Notes under the pieces: generated by a model
The model's database searches: none
What the model saw: only the letters and a program-made list of their open reading frames with translations
Told to the model about the DNA's origin: nothing
Shown here: piece after piece, positions 33,606-52,971 of the stretch
How positions within the stretch are numbered: the first letter of the stretch is position 1
How the letters are laid out: every line of letters begins with the position of its first letter
Source: Amoebidium appalachense
Lineage: Eukaryota > Ichthyosporea
NCBI GenBank assembly: GCA_963693365.1
Contig: CAVNZM010000007.1
Coordinates: 2,232,001-2,296,000 of the forward strand
Direction: 5' to 3'
Length of the DNA stretch: 64,000 nucleotides
Translations under genes and position numbers: made by a program

Positions 33606-33758
33606 ATGGGCCCTCCCTGAGGATGGGCTCTGCTTATGACGCATACTGTGCGCATGGCTGATGTTGCATACTTGAATGATTGCCTTTGCATGTGTCCTGC
33701 ACCATGCTTCTCATCGTGTATGCGTACTTCGTACCGTGTTCCGCATTCAAACCCCCCA
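33606..33758 (+). mobile_element. Dispersed SINE-like repeat copy
   Basis: The copy lies just downstream of XPR1. The core GAGGATGGGCTCTGCTTATG is followed by a variant middle (TGCACCATGCTTCTCATCG) and ends CCGCATTCAAACCCCCC. It sits right after a poly-C run and, like the other copies, on the plus strand. Confidence 0.6.
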
Positions 33759-35861
<2,103 letters not shown>

Positions 35862-35935
35862 AAAAAAAGAAAAAAAAAAAGAAGAACTTAACAGCACTTG
35901 CTCTGTGTTGTATACGTACGTTCCTAGGCCCTAGC

Positions 35936-37207
35936 CTATACCCACAGACCCAGCACTGCCATAATAATAAACCCCACAGCACACACCCCCACCTTAGCAG
36001 CCGCATACTTAGACTCCCCCGCCAGACCGGAAGGAAGCAATTCCATGAGTGAAATAAACAAAAACGAACCCGCAGACATCGAAACAATAATTGCTTCGGC
36101 AAGTGTCCCATTTGGACCATCTACCAAATCCGTCGCCACCCAACCAATACCAATACCTAAGGGTGTCATTAACGAACAGAAAACCAACGCCGCGGCAACA
36201 TGAAACCGTGGGAGGTCACCGTAGAAAAGAGCGGTACCCAAAACAAACCCATCTAGTGCTTTGTGGCTCGCAACAGCAATAGTCATAGCCCAAAACCCTG
36301 CGGAAGAGGTCTCGGAACCGATAGACAGTCCGTCAAAGACAGAGTGAAGAGAAAGCGCGACAAAAAACACCCACGCGCGTGAAATCTGTCTGACACTTCC
36401 CCGTTCAATTTTGCTCAAATCGCTATTCCCACTTTCGCTGTCCAAGTCTATGGTAGCTGCACCTTTCTCCTTGTCTTCTTTGTCGACTTTCGTCATAGCA
36501 GCGGGGGTGTTGACGTTACAGTCGATATGCTGGAATTCTCCAGTCTCGCATGGCTCTACACACACAGCCTCGGCATTTTCCTGCCCGTGTTCGTATGAAG
36601 TACCTGTTGCATGTAACTGATTATCCGGATTATTATGGGGCCTAGGGGTGGTGGCAGAATTCGTAGGAGGGGGGCTGGGAGGCACGGATTGCCCGTGTGC
36701 GAGAGCGTCGGCGATAGGAGCATTTGCATGCATCCAAGTCTCAACAATAACACGGTCGATGAAAAGTAATAGGAGAAACACGCCGCCAGCAGCTGCACCC
36801 GCAAAGGAAAAGTGTGTGTCTACGCCAGCGGATGAAAAGTATTCTTCGTAGGATTCTTGGGATTCGGGCAACATGTGGCATAGGCCCGCACCGAGAATAA
36901 CACCGGCGGAAAAGCACGAACATATCCCCATGACAAGAGTAGCACGGCGAAGACGCGAGAGAACCCATGGTAAGAGTGATGCTACGAGTGTCAAAACACC
37001 AAGAACGCAAATGAGGACGATTTTTCCAGTAACGAGGCTGGTGCTATTGTTGGCGTCGACATCACTGGAATCACTTTCACTGTGTGCATGATCGTGCGCG
37101 TGGTCATGATCGGCGCCGTGGCACACACCGGCGACGCCTAGAAGAAGAATGACTAAGATGACACGTGTTAGAGCACGTGAAAGGGATGTGGAACGTGTAT
37201 TCTGCAT
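35936..37207 (-). CDS. ZIP-family divalent metal transporter, intronless
   Basis: A single 423-codon frame. I chose the ATG at 37207 because it opens a signal-peptide-like segment (VILVILLLGVAGVCHG); the upstream extension has only a GTG. After the signal comes a His-rich stretch (DHDHAHDHAH), typical of extracellular metal-binding termini in ZIP proteins. Eight membrane segments follow. The TM2 motif AGVILGAGLCHMLPES matches the ZIP1-3-like subfamily. TM4 carries HSVFDGLSIG (residues 288-297) and TM5 HKALDGFVLG (from 315), the usual metal-pathway helices. The TM3-TM4 loop is long, acidic and contains HIDC. The role by family is import of zinc or similar metals into the cytoplasm; the substrate is inferred, not shown. 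It is the only long gene here without introns besides the 52972 gene. Confidence 0.93.
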   Translation of the reverse strand: MQNTRSTSLSRALTRVILVILLLGVAGVCHGADHDHAHDHAHSESDSSDVDANNSTSLVTGKIVLICVLGVLTLVASLLPWVLSRLRRATLVMGICSCFSAGVILGAGLCHMLPESQESYEEYFSSAGVDTHFSFAGAAAGGVFLLLLFIDRVIVETWMHANAPIADALAHGQSVPPSPPPTNSATTPRPHNNPDNQLHATGTSYEHGQENAEAVCVEPCETGEFQHIDCNVNTPAAMTKVDKEDKEKGAATIDLDSESGNSDLSKIERGSVRQISRAWVFFVALSLHSVFDGLSIGSETSSAGFWAMTIAVASHKALDGFVLGTALFYGDLPRFHVAAALVFCSLMTPLGIGIGWVATDLVDGPNGTLAEAIIVSMSAGSFLFISLMELLPSGLAGESKYAAAKVGVCAVGFIIMAVLGLWV

Positions 37208-37532
37208 AGTAGTTTTTTTCTTCACAAGGGCTGGGAGCGTGATCGTTCTCCCTGAACCGCTTGCAATTGACACACCCGTTGACTTGTTTGGGTTGACGCG
37301 TATTAGTACAGTATGTGACCGTTTTGCACCACTGTGTTTGTTTTCTAAACGTAGTTATGCCACTCGTGTGTATGTGAACATAAATACATAAATCAGACAT
37401 TCGGCGGTATGCTACAATAATTTTGGTCGTGCCCCCGGCTGTAAAAGTTGTTTGTGCGGGCGCTGACTGGCAGCCTGTGACGTGATGAGTGGTTCTTTTA
37501 TATACTTTCGGCTCTTGCATCCAACGTTGTTG

Positions 37533-37637
37533 ATTGGTCGAAAGATGTCACAGTTTGATTGATTTCCGATTGGTGGGTGCATCTTGAAGCCAGCCAACCA
37601 ATCGCAGCGCGCCATTTATTGACGCAATGCAGCCAAT
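37533..37637 (-). promoter_or_regulatory. CCAAT-box cluster, probable ZIP promoter
   Basis: Four boxes occur in 105 bp: ATTGG at 37533 and 37569, CCAAT at 37598 and 37633. They lie about 330-430 bp upstream of the ZIP start codon (minus strand). No clear TATA box was identified. Confidence 0.5.
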
Positions 37638-37788
37638 CGCTTTCACATACACCGTGATACACGTGCACATGTGCGTAGGCCGTGTCGAGTGATCGTGCAT
37701 TCAAAGAGACCTCCCTCTTCCCCGCCTCCCTCCCCCTTTTCCTTCCTTCTCCCTCTCTCCCCTCCAACCCCTCCTTCATGATAGGCTG

Positions 37789-37831
<43 letters not shown>

Positions 37832-37966
37832 CAAAAAGCCGCGGCCGCGAGACCGTTGTTTTCTCCCCCAGCAGCTCCGGGGCCTCCGCCGAGCCCTTCC
37901 CGCAGAAAATCCCCCCTCCCCCCACTCCCTCCCCCCCCCCCCCCCCCCCCCTCCCCCCTCCCCCCA

Positions 37967-37997
<31 letters not shown>

Positions 37998-38033
37998 CAC
38001 ACACACACACCCAGTGACCCCTTAAAGAGAATT

Positions 38034-38760
<727 letters not shown>

Positions 38761-38823
38761 GAGAGAGATCTAGAAAGGGAGTGAGGGAGAGAGACTCAGG
38801 CCGAGGGAGAGGAAGAGAGAGGG

Positions 38824-38828
38824 ACACA

Positions 38829-38871
<43 letters not shown>

Positions 38872-38922
38872 TACACACGCACACGCACACACACAAACAC
38901 ACAAAGCGTACACTGACACTCA

Positions 38923-38990
<68 letters not shown>

Positions 38991-39013
38991 GTACACTGAC
39001 ACTCAGACTGCAC

Positions 39014-39046
<33 letters not shown>

Positions 39047-39185
39047 AAGGGTACACTGACACACACACACACACACCCACACCCACCCATCCACCCACCA
39101 ACCCACACACACAAAGCGTACACTGACACTCAGACACACACACACACACACACACATGTACACACACACACACAAAGCGTACACT

Positions 39186-39240
<55 letters not shown>
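38824..39240. repeat. CA array with embedded GTACACTGACACTCAG minisatellite
   Basis: The CA repeat is punctuated five times by a core ACAAAGCGTACACTGACACT (CAGACAC), starting near 38902, 38987, 39046, 39112 and 39173. Two copies lack the CTCAG part. Confidence 0.9.
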
Positions 39241-39241
<1 letters not shown>

Positions 39242-39370
39242 GCACGCTGGCAGGCACACACACATGCAGTGCCACCCCCCCCCCCTCCCCCTCTCCCCCC
39301 CCCGCCCATGCACGCCTTTGCCCCCCCCCCCCCCCCCCCCTCCCCCCGGAAGGGCCCAACAACATTTGCA

Positions 39371-39652
39371 GAGTCAACTTGCTCCGAGCAGAAATAAAGA
39401 AGCAGACTTATTCTGTTAAAAGCAGTATTCAATCAAGTCTGAAAAGGCAGAATTATTCTGCAAAAGGCAGAATGATTCTGCTTTTAGCTGGTCACTCTGC
39501 TTTTAGCAGATTCATTCTGAATATTCCGCAAGCGGCAGAATAAACCTGCTTTTAGCAGAATAATTTCTGCTGCTTTTGCTGAATGAATAATTCTGCATGA
39601 GCAGAATGATTCTACTTTTTGCAGAATAATTCTTCTTGGAGCAAGTTGACTC
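39371..39652. mobile_element. Fold-back (MITE-like) element with 15-bp terminal inverted repeats
   Basis: GAGTCAACTTGCTCC at 39371-39385 is the exact inverse complement of 39638-39652. The interior is built of short palindromes such as GCAGAATNATTCTGC and repeated TGCTTTTAGCAGA, so the whole 282 bp could fold. There is no coding capacity and I see no clear target-site duplication. It may be a non-autonomous DNA transposon or a hairpin-RNA locus. Confidence 0.7.
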
Positions 39653-40089
39653 CGCCCGTTTGGGACACTGTGTGTGTTTGCTTGTTTGTTAATTTGCTTA
39701 TGTGCGCATGTGTGCCACAGTGTCTGTTACACTGTGTTCTGGCTGAGGCCAACTTGGTACAACGTTCATGCTGGTGCCAGTAGATGTCTAAAGGTGGCAT
39801 ACCATGCAGTACTGGCGTGTGCACTTGTAGTGGAAAATGAGGAGTCTACTCCGTTTGTGCTTAAAACTTTGCAAGTAGGTGAATGGGCCTCTGAGAGGCA
39901 CCGGAGGGGGGGAAGCTCGAGGGTGGGGGGTGGGGTGGGGTGGGGTGGGGTGGGGGGGAGGGGGGAGGGAAGGGGGGAGAGGGGGGGGGGGTGATATGTG
40001 ATACGCTGATATACGTGTTCAAATTGAGCAACAAGCAATCCTCACGGTGAGAGCTGGCAAGATCCAAGGCTGCTTAAAGAGAGGGAGAG

Positions 40090-40094
40090 CCCCC

Positions 40095-40177
<83 letters not shown>
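40090..40177. repeat. C13-T26-G49 tract
   Basis: A C run, a T run and a long G run are directly adjacent; the C and G arms can pair around a T loop. Confidence 0.95.
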
Positions 40178-40178
<1 letters not shown>

Positions 40179-40416
40179 TACCCTTGATAGATAGTGAAGT
40201 GCATGTACTTGTGTGTATAGCCTGAGAGTTTCAGTTTAGCTACTAATATAATCAGGATATGCCAAGCTATAAGGTTAGTTTATTTTTTATTGTTGGAGTA
40301 TGTGGGACCGTGCCACACCCTCCAAAGCCGTGATGTTCCATGTGCAGCCTTTAGCCATGGCAGACGGAGGGGTGGGTGGTCTCCCCTTATCCCCCGTTGG
40401 GGGAGACGGGGTTGGG

Positions 40417-40419
<3 letters not shown>

Positions 40420-40451
<32 letters not shown>

Positions 40452-40702
40452 CTCCCCCTCCCCCTTCCTCCTCCCCCCCCCCCCCCCGCGTCACTGATGA
40501 TGATTCAAATAGTTCTTCTACTCCCCTCCCCCCCCCCCCCCCCCCCCCCCCCACCCACCCACCCACCCACCCGTTTTTTCGGTCCAAGAATTTTTAAATC
40601 CTCACTTGGAGAAACCCAAGATAGTGCACAGAGGGCAAAAGGTGGGAAGGAGACTCAGTGTTTGAGTTCTTTCTCTCTCTCTCTCTCTCTGTACTCTCTC
40701 TC

Positions 40703-40778
<76 letters not shown>

Positions 40779-40852
40779 ATTCTCTCTCCCTCCCTCTCCC
40801 CCTCTCTCTTCACACACACACACAAACGTACGCACACACACACACTCTCTCT

Positions 40853-40894
<42 letters not shown>

Positions 40895-41247
40895 TGTGTG
40901 TGTCTCTCTCTTTTTCTCTCCCTCTCCCTCTCTCTCTCCCCCCCCCCTTTCTCTCCCTCCCTCCCTCTCTCTCTCTCCTCTTCTCCCCCTCCCCCCCCTC
41001 CCGGGCGCCCCTCCCTCTCTCGAGGCTCCCCCCCTTTCTCCCCTCCCCCCGCCCCTCCTCTCTGTATATTTTCCTCTCTCTCCCTCCCTCTCTCCGTCCC
41101 TCCCTCCTTCTCTCCCTCAAAGATCCCTCCGTCCACCCATACCCCCTCCCCTCATATTCCGGCCACCTTCCGCTTTCCTCTTTACCTCTCCTCTCTCACT
41201 ATTTCTCTTTATCTCTCTCCCCCTTCCTCCCTCTCTGTTAACATTCC

Positions 41248-41286
<39 letters not shown>

Positions 41287-41330
41287 ACCCACCCACCCAC
41301 CCACCCACACCCACCCACCCATTCTTCCTC
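40420..41330. repeat. G/C/CT-rich low-complexity block
   Basis: It contains poly-G (40420-40450), poly-C, (CT)n at about 40670-40775 and 40845-40880, TG, CT-rich pyrimidine sequence, poly-C (41248-41286) and CCCA repeats. No gene is seen. Confidence 0.9.
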
Positions 41331-41689
41331 CCTCCCACCCTCCCTCTCACATTTCTGGTGTTGCCATTGTTCGCCTCGCCGCTGGCGTGAGTCATACCGT
41401 GGCCGTTGGCCCCCGGTTTGCATATAATGCAAATTTGCAATTCCCAGAATAGCGGTCATTGGCTAATAAGAGTAGGCTATAGATGTGCATGATTTAAAAA
41501 GCACTTTGAACCAATCGGAAAAGGAATGCTAATCCTATCAAAATACCATCATAGAGTAAAAATAGATCATATGGTTTGATTGGTGGAGATTGCCTTCAGT
41601 TATTCTGCATGCGCTTTCACAGCTGAAAAGCTGCATTGCCCGCCAAGAAAACAGTTGGTACGATTACAAACGTATAGTTAGACTCATTC

Positions 41690-41725
<36 letters not shown>

Positions 41726-44392
41726 CCTTCAAAGCATTTTGATACAAATAAGCAAGCACCTTTTCGAACCAAAAGCCTTATGCTTGTTTGCCGGCCCACA
41801 TCCTACAGGACGGCCTCCAAGCCTCGGACCAATCATATGCTTCTGTAGCAACAGCGATAATGCCGCTAGGCATGGGTCATCATCTACAAAGAACATAAAC
41901 TTTTGCAAAACGTCAGCAAACGCATCGGATGTTGGCCCAGTCAAGTTTTGGACTGAGCAACACTTCGTGCATCTCTCAATATATGTTTATTATAATACTC
42001 CTGTTTGACAGTTGAAGCTAAGCAACACTTGTGTTGCATCAATTTCGCTTCAGATCTTGAATCATATTTATTGCAAATAGTAAAACCCACGATTCACCCC
42101 ACCTTACTTTCGTGAGGCCCCATCTGCAATATTGTGCCGATTTTCGAACCAAACTGACAAAAACAGTACGTTTCCAACAACACCAAAAATGACTTTCTAC
42201 GTAAAAACTCTCCTCCTTTTGTGGAGAACATATAAGGGGGAGCAAGCTGCACAACCGCAAGAGGAGAGAGAAACCCACGGGTTCTGGATTGAACGTCCGC
42301 AAGAAAACGGGGCATCACGCTACTATCTGCTGAAACCCAAAGAGACATCAGTACCCACGGTTACCCACTCATTCCAGAGAATACACTGAGGTGGACTTAA
42401 AAACTTCGACCATGCCGTATGTATTCGACCCAAGCGAACATTCAAAGACCGAATCGGGAACGAACAACTCTACTATGGATAGCATGAATTGATATACGTC
42501 TGTATGACACTTACGATGCACATCGATCGGTAGAATACATCCAATATATATAGTGAATGATGATGAGACCCTTTAAGCCATGTGTGAGACACATTGAAGC
42601 TGAAAGGCAGATGTTTTATGTACGTTGAGCTTGCCAGTGGTATAGCGCTAACGAAACTGAACTGGGGAGACTACTTGATATGAGCGAAAGTTAGATTAAA
42701 AGTGATGACAGGGGCCGTGTCCCGTTTTCCTTGGAATGATAAAACATCCTTGCTGTGTTTCATCTGTTCATCAGTTGAAAAAGTTTGTGTATGCTTGTAC
42801 ACAGCACACTTTGCTTTGTGAATTGCCTGGCTACCACACTCAGTGCTGCTGAAGAATCTAAAGGGAATGTGAAACTCGGCGGCTCTATTGTTTCCCCCCC
42901 CCCCCAAGAAGGCTCGAAAGATATGGGTGCCCTGCCTGTTTAGAATTTTACACCTTGCAGGTTCCTTGATTCCCCACCTTTGGGGGATTTACTTTCTTCC
43001 CGAAGTGTGCGTGCTGCATCAGGGCAAGGCCTAGATCCTCACCTCATTTGCAAACCTTTTCGCCTCCTCTCGACGAGTTCTATGTTTCATGCCCCTAGTC
43101 TATGTGGACCAAAACCGGCATGGCCTGGTCACAACGTTGCTCGTTGTCTTACTATACACTACACCTTTTTCTTCGAGAGGGTTTGCTGTTTTTGGGCACC
43201 ATAGCACGTGATGAACTGCTACTGCTTCCGTATTCCTGTGGCCACTCACTCCCAGCTACCTATCTTTCCAGTCTTATACCCCCCTCATTTCACCATCCAT
43301 GCCAAGATCATCTTAGATTCGACAACTGGCCTCATTCCTCTATCTCGTTGTTTTGATGCGGATACCTCAATACTCGCACCCCTTCCGGATCCCGCAATGT
43401 CCGTCGTCCCCCCCCCCCCCCTCCTGCTCCCTGGGGGACTCTTAATGCCCACCTCTAACTCGCTCCCCAACTCTACAGTTACTATGAAGTCGACTCATTT
43501 GTTCCCGTGCAGTGTGTATATCGCTCAGGTGGCACATGACATCCAGTCTCTTTTGTCAACGAAGAAACACAAAGACAAACGGACTTGTCAGTACTAGATT
43601 GTTGTTGAGTTTAGTATAGTCGAGTACAAGAAAAAGGTAGACAACGTTGATCTTTCTAAAAGAAACCGCGGAAGCCAACCCTTTATTTGCGAAAGGTTCG
43701 TGGGCTTTAACGATGCCATGTTTGTAGGGGAAAAAAAAAACTTGGTGAACCGACTTCCTTCTTCGAACCCTACTGCAGTACTCCGTCGAACTTCGCGAAG
43801 TTGGCACATGTCGCAACCTGGGTGTGTTACCAAAAGTGACGTATGCGTGTACGTCACCTGTGGGAAGGAGGGTGGGATTCAAAAAGCGCTCAATAATTGT
43901 ACTTTCGATAGATCGGTGTATTTGATAAACATTAGGGTTTGTTTGACGGGGAAACCTCTCTTGTAGAACAGATATACTGCACAAATGCCTGAAAATGTAA
44001 GATTCAGGGTGGTTCCAACAAGTTGACATAAGTGAATCCAAGGCAAAACCATGCACGTGATCTTGCTGCCCTGTGATTGGCTCACAGCCCCTCATCACAG
44101 TCGAAAAAATTTGGGCGACGTCACTTGCAACGCTGGCAGAAAAAGTAAAAAGCCTCAGGAAAGAGAAAACGAAGAAAAGCTGAGGCGAAAAAATAGGTCA
44201 TTTCCAGAGGGGAAAGGTACCTTTTTTAAGGTTTCATAGTGGCTTCTAGAGCTTTGATATACTGCTCCACTGCTGAAGATACGTCAGAAAAGCTGTTTAG
44301 CTGTAGTGTTTAGGCGCCACCAAGAAGTCAGAAACGACTGAGTAGTAAAACGAAACGAACCGAGTTTTCGTGTAGCCTTCACAAACCTCAAG
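41331..44392. other. Unique spacer upstream of Rab1, no recognised gene
   Basis: This is the longest repeat-poor stretch in the window apart from genes. It holds ATTGG/CCAAT at 41458, 41511, 41579, 41829 and 44076 and an (AT)n run at 41696-41720. Moderate open frames on both strands (for example 43208-43597 plus and 43556-44098 minus) have no motifs, splice partners or codon pattern that I can support. It may contain Rab1 regulatory DNA, a 5' UTR exon or decayed transposon sequence. Confidence 0.45.
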
Positions 44393-50197
<5,805 letters not shown>

Positions 50198-50700
50198 AGA
50201 AAAAAAAACCCCTCTACCTACCCCCTGTATGTTGGATCCCCCCTCGGTGTGGTTTCTTCTTACGAGACGGCATACCGAGTCCAAATAGATTTGTGCATAG
50301 TAATGACGTATTACCGTGATGGTTGTTTCTGGAAAAAAAGTAGTTTTGTTTTCTGTAGTATGTTTAATTAGCAAATTTTGACTCTGGAGTTGTGGGTGAA
50401 AATCTGATATAGCGCATTAAAAAATGTACGTGGTGCTGTTTTGTGGATATGCTCCGCCCTGTGGGTATTGGCTGACTCGAAGAGGGGTGTTGACGGTCCG
50501 CAAGCAATAAATGGCAATGAAAATTTCGTGGTTGCAAGACCTCGTACGGTAGTGTCTGTTGTCTGGCGTGCACTGCCAGGTGGTATTCAGAATGTGCATG
50601 TATACATGCGCGGGCAACTTGGTGGGTGCTGTCAATCAGTTGACACTGCATGAGCACGCGCGCGCACGTGTGTTTTCTTTCTTCCTCTTTTAAAAAAAAA
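50198..50700 (+). other. Rab1 3' region with AATAAA
   Basis: Unique sequence after the TAA contains AATAAA at 50506-50511, about 310 bp past the stop, and is a likely 3' UTR. Confidence 0.5.
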
Positions 50701-50740
50701 TTTTTTTAAAAAAAAGAAGAAGGAGGGGGGGGGGGGGGGG

Positions 50741-50879
50741 GTTACATGTGTGCGTGTGTGTGTACATGCAACAGATGTAGTGTGTGTGTGTGTGTGGTGG
50801 TGGTGGTGGGGGGGGGGGGGGGGGGGGGGGGGGGTTACATGACGTGTGTTGTGTGTACATGCAACGTCAGATGTAATGT
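50741..50879 (+). repeat. Tandem duplication of a TG-rich unit separated by poly-G
   Basis: GTTACATG, then TGTGTACATGCAAC and AGATGTAGTGTG, occurs at 50741-50783 and again at 50835-50879. The G run before each copy is part of the unit. Confidence 0.7.
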
Positions 50880-51069
50880 GAGTGACTACGAGCACGTGCG
50901 TGTCGTGATGATGTAAAAGATGTGGTGGTGAATATCAAACTGTGTATGGATGTGTGACTGTGTGTGCGACTCGGGTGATCACCGTTTGTGTACGCGTGAA
51001 AAGTGTGCAGCTGAACCGTGCAAATGTGTGTGTAAAAATTTCAATCTGCGCTGACTGCGTTATGTCTGA

Positions 51070-51124
51070 TTGACAATGTGTGTGTGTGTGTTTGTAGATG
51101 TGTGTGTGCGCGCGCACTCACAGT

Positions 51125-51189
<65 letters not shown>

Positions 51190-51214
51190 ACGCGTTCGTG
51201 TGCGTGCGTGCGTG

Positions 51215-51253
<39 letters not shown>

Positions 51254-51278
51254 ACGCGTTCGTGTGCGTGCGTGCGTG

Positions 51279-51317
<39 letters not shown>

Positions 51318-51357
51318 ACTGTGTGTGTGTGTGCGTGTGTGTGTGTGTGTGCGTGTT
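51070..51357. repeat. (TG)n array with a duplicated GCACGCGTTCGTGTGCG unit
   Basis: Long TG runs are broken twice (near 51187 and 51251) by the same TGCACGCGTTCGTGTGCGTG unit, giving a 64-bp period. Confidence 0.92.
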
Positions 51358-51909
51358 TAACGCGCTGACTGTGTGCTTGTGTGCCTGTAGCTATCAACAT
51401 ATGCATATGCATGCATATGCAGGTGGATGGACATGTTTGCTATTTACAATAGGACGGTCGTCGGTCGGGGTACTAATGTTGGGGGTTTTGCGGCAAGTTA
51501 ATGCGCCGCGTGTACCCTCATGCATATATTTATTCAGTAACTGGATAGAATGGCCATAGATGAATGATGGCCGGAGCAATGCCATGAAGTTGCTCAGCAA
51601 ACTGAGCGAAAATATGAAAGCAGCCCGGTTCACTTCACATGCACAATCGAGTGGAACTTATCATGAGGCTCGACTCAAGATCTAGACACCCTGGACACGT
51701 GGGGTAAATCCAAAAGCTAACTCGAGAGACACCCGGGCGGGATAAATCCTAAAAACATATGGTTGTGCATGTGTTACACATGCATGGGAAAGAACTCCTC
51801 TGTTTGTGACACAGTTCGCAGGAAAGTCACAGGGGGCGGCCCGCGAGCCCACGACCGGGTATACGTGTACTGCACCCGTGTCAATCAGCCGCGTTGGGTG
51901 CAGTTTTAG

Positions 51910-52039
51910 CCAATCAATTTGCGCCAATGGTGGCGCCCCAATGGTATGCAACGATTGGCTCGATAAACAAGCACCGAGCTATTTTCGTTCTCATTTCGCG
52001 CAATTTAATTGGCTGTATTGTTACGCGACAAATGATTGG
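51910..52039 (+). promoter_or_regulatory. CCAAT-box cluster (six boxes in 130 bp)
   Basis: CCAAT/ATTGG occurs at 51910, 51924, 51938, 51954 (reverse), 52008 (reverse) and 52035 (reverse), the densest cluster in the window. It is about 0.93 kb upstream of the Ser/Pro-rich protein ATG, so either a long or spliced 5' UTR or another transcript starts here. Confidence 0.5.
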
Positions 52040-52084
52040 ATCACCTTTAGGCCCTTGTCATGATCGGCGATCCGCCGCGGTGAC

Positions 52085-52971
52085 ATAGCGTGCAGGTTTT
52101 CCATGATTCTATATTTACCATTAATCTATCACACAAATATCCAAGAATAAGGAAGTTCCCTCGGTGTTAAACACCGTGTACATGTGTAGCACCGTATACG
52201 ACCCCTGCCCCGCATTCAATGAGGAAGTAAAATACTGCCCCGGTCAATTAGTTTACTTCAAACGACACAAATATATCGTCTGGATTTTTTGACCAGCTAC
52301 TTGTGACATGTATTTACATATATTCGAATTTATTCATTGGGACAAATTTAAATCGTATGAAAAAAAAGTTAAAGTGCCGGTGGGACGGAACCACAACTAC
52401 TGTATTCTTTTCTTTAGTCACTACGATAATTCGAACAATTAGAGAAGTTTGATATGCAAGCAATAATCAGATAATGTATAGGTACAAAAGATTTTATGTA
52501 CTCAGTTATCATTCGTAGCATTACTTGCATCCCACATCATGGGCCATTTTGGAAAATCTGGAAGGTCTAGATATATCCCGTCTAGCCTGAAATTTGTTGT
52601 TTTGAGTAATCACAAAGCGGCGCACCCAGGAGCCCGGTCACTGGGGCGTTACGCAACAGGCCGCCGCTTGGCTTGCAACAGCTCGAGTCAGTAAACGTTC
52701 TTCGCGGTGCACTACTGTACATAGATCACATGTGAATGTGAAAGTGGAAGAGATCACTAAATATAAAATTGTATAGTATATAATACCAAAGTCTACTCAT
52801 CGCTATTAGTGAATAACACTTTTGGCCCTTGATACAGAAAACACGTAGAATATCTAAAAAGTTCACACAGTGTCACACAATTGCAAGGTCCCATCGTTAC
52901 ATCCTGCACTGTAACGTAGCAAGAGGCAGCACTTTATTATTATCATTATTATTATTTTGAAACGTTTCAAA
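52085..52971 (+). other. Unique upstream region of the Ser/Pro-rich protein gene
   Basis: AT-rich unique sequence ends in an ATT trinucleotide stretch (52933-52957) just before the ATG. No exon is recognised. Confidence 0.5.

Noticed and set aside
37207-37273. N-terminal extension of the ZIP frame by 22 codons
   Set aside because: The extension begins at GTG, not ATG, and would bury the signal peptide that follows the ATG at 37207.
38824-39240. CRISPR-like array of regularly repeated cores
   Set aside because: The spacers are pure CA repeat of variable length and the locus is eukaryotic; it is a minisatellite.
43556-44098. 180-codon minus-strand frame upstream of Rab1
   Set aside because: No motif, no supported start context and no splice partners; composition does not differ from its surroundings.
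52957-52971. Five-codon upstream extension of the Ser/Pro-rich protein
   Set aside because: It starts at TTG; the first ATG is at 52972.
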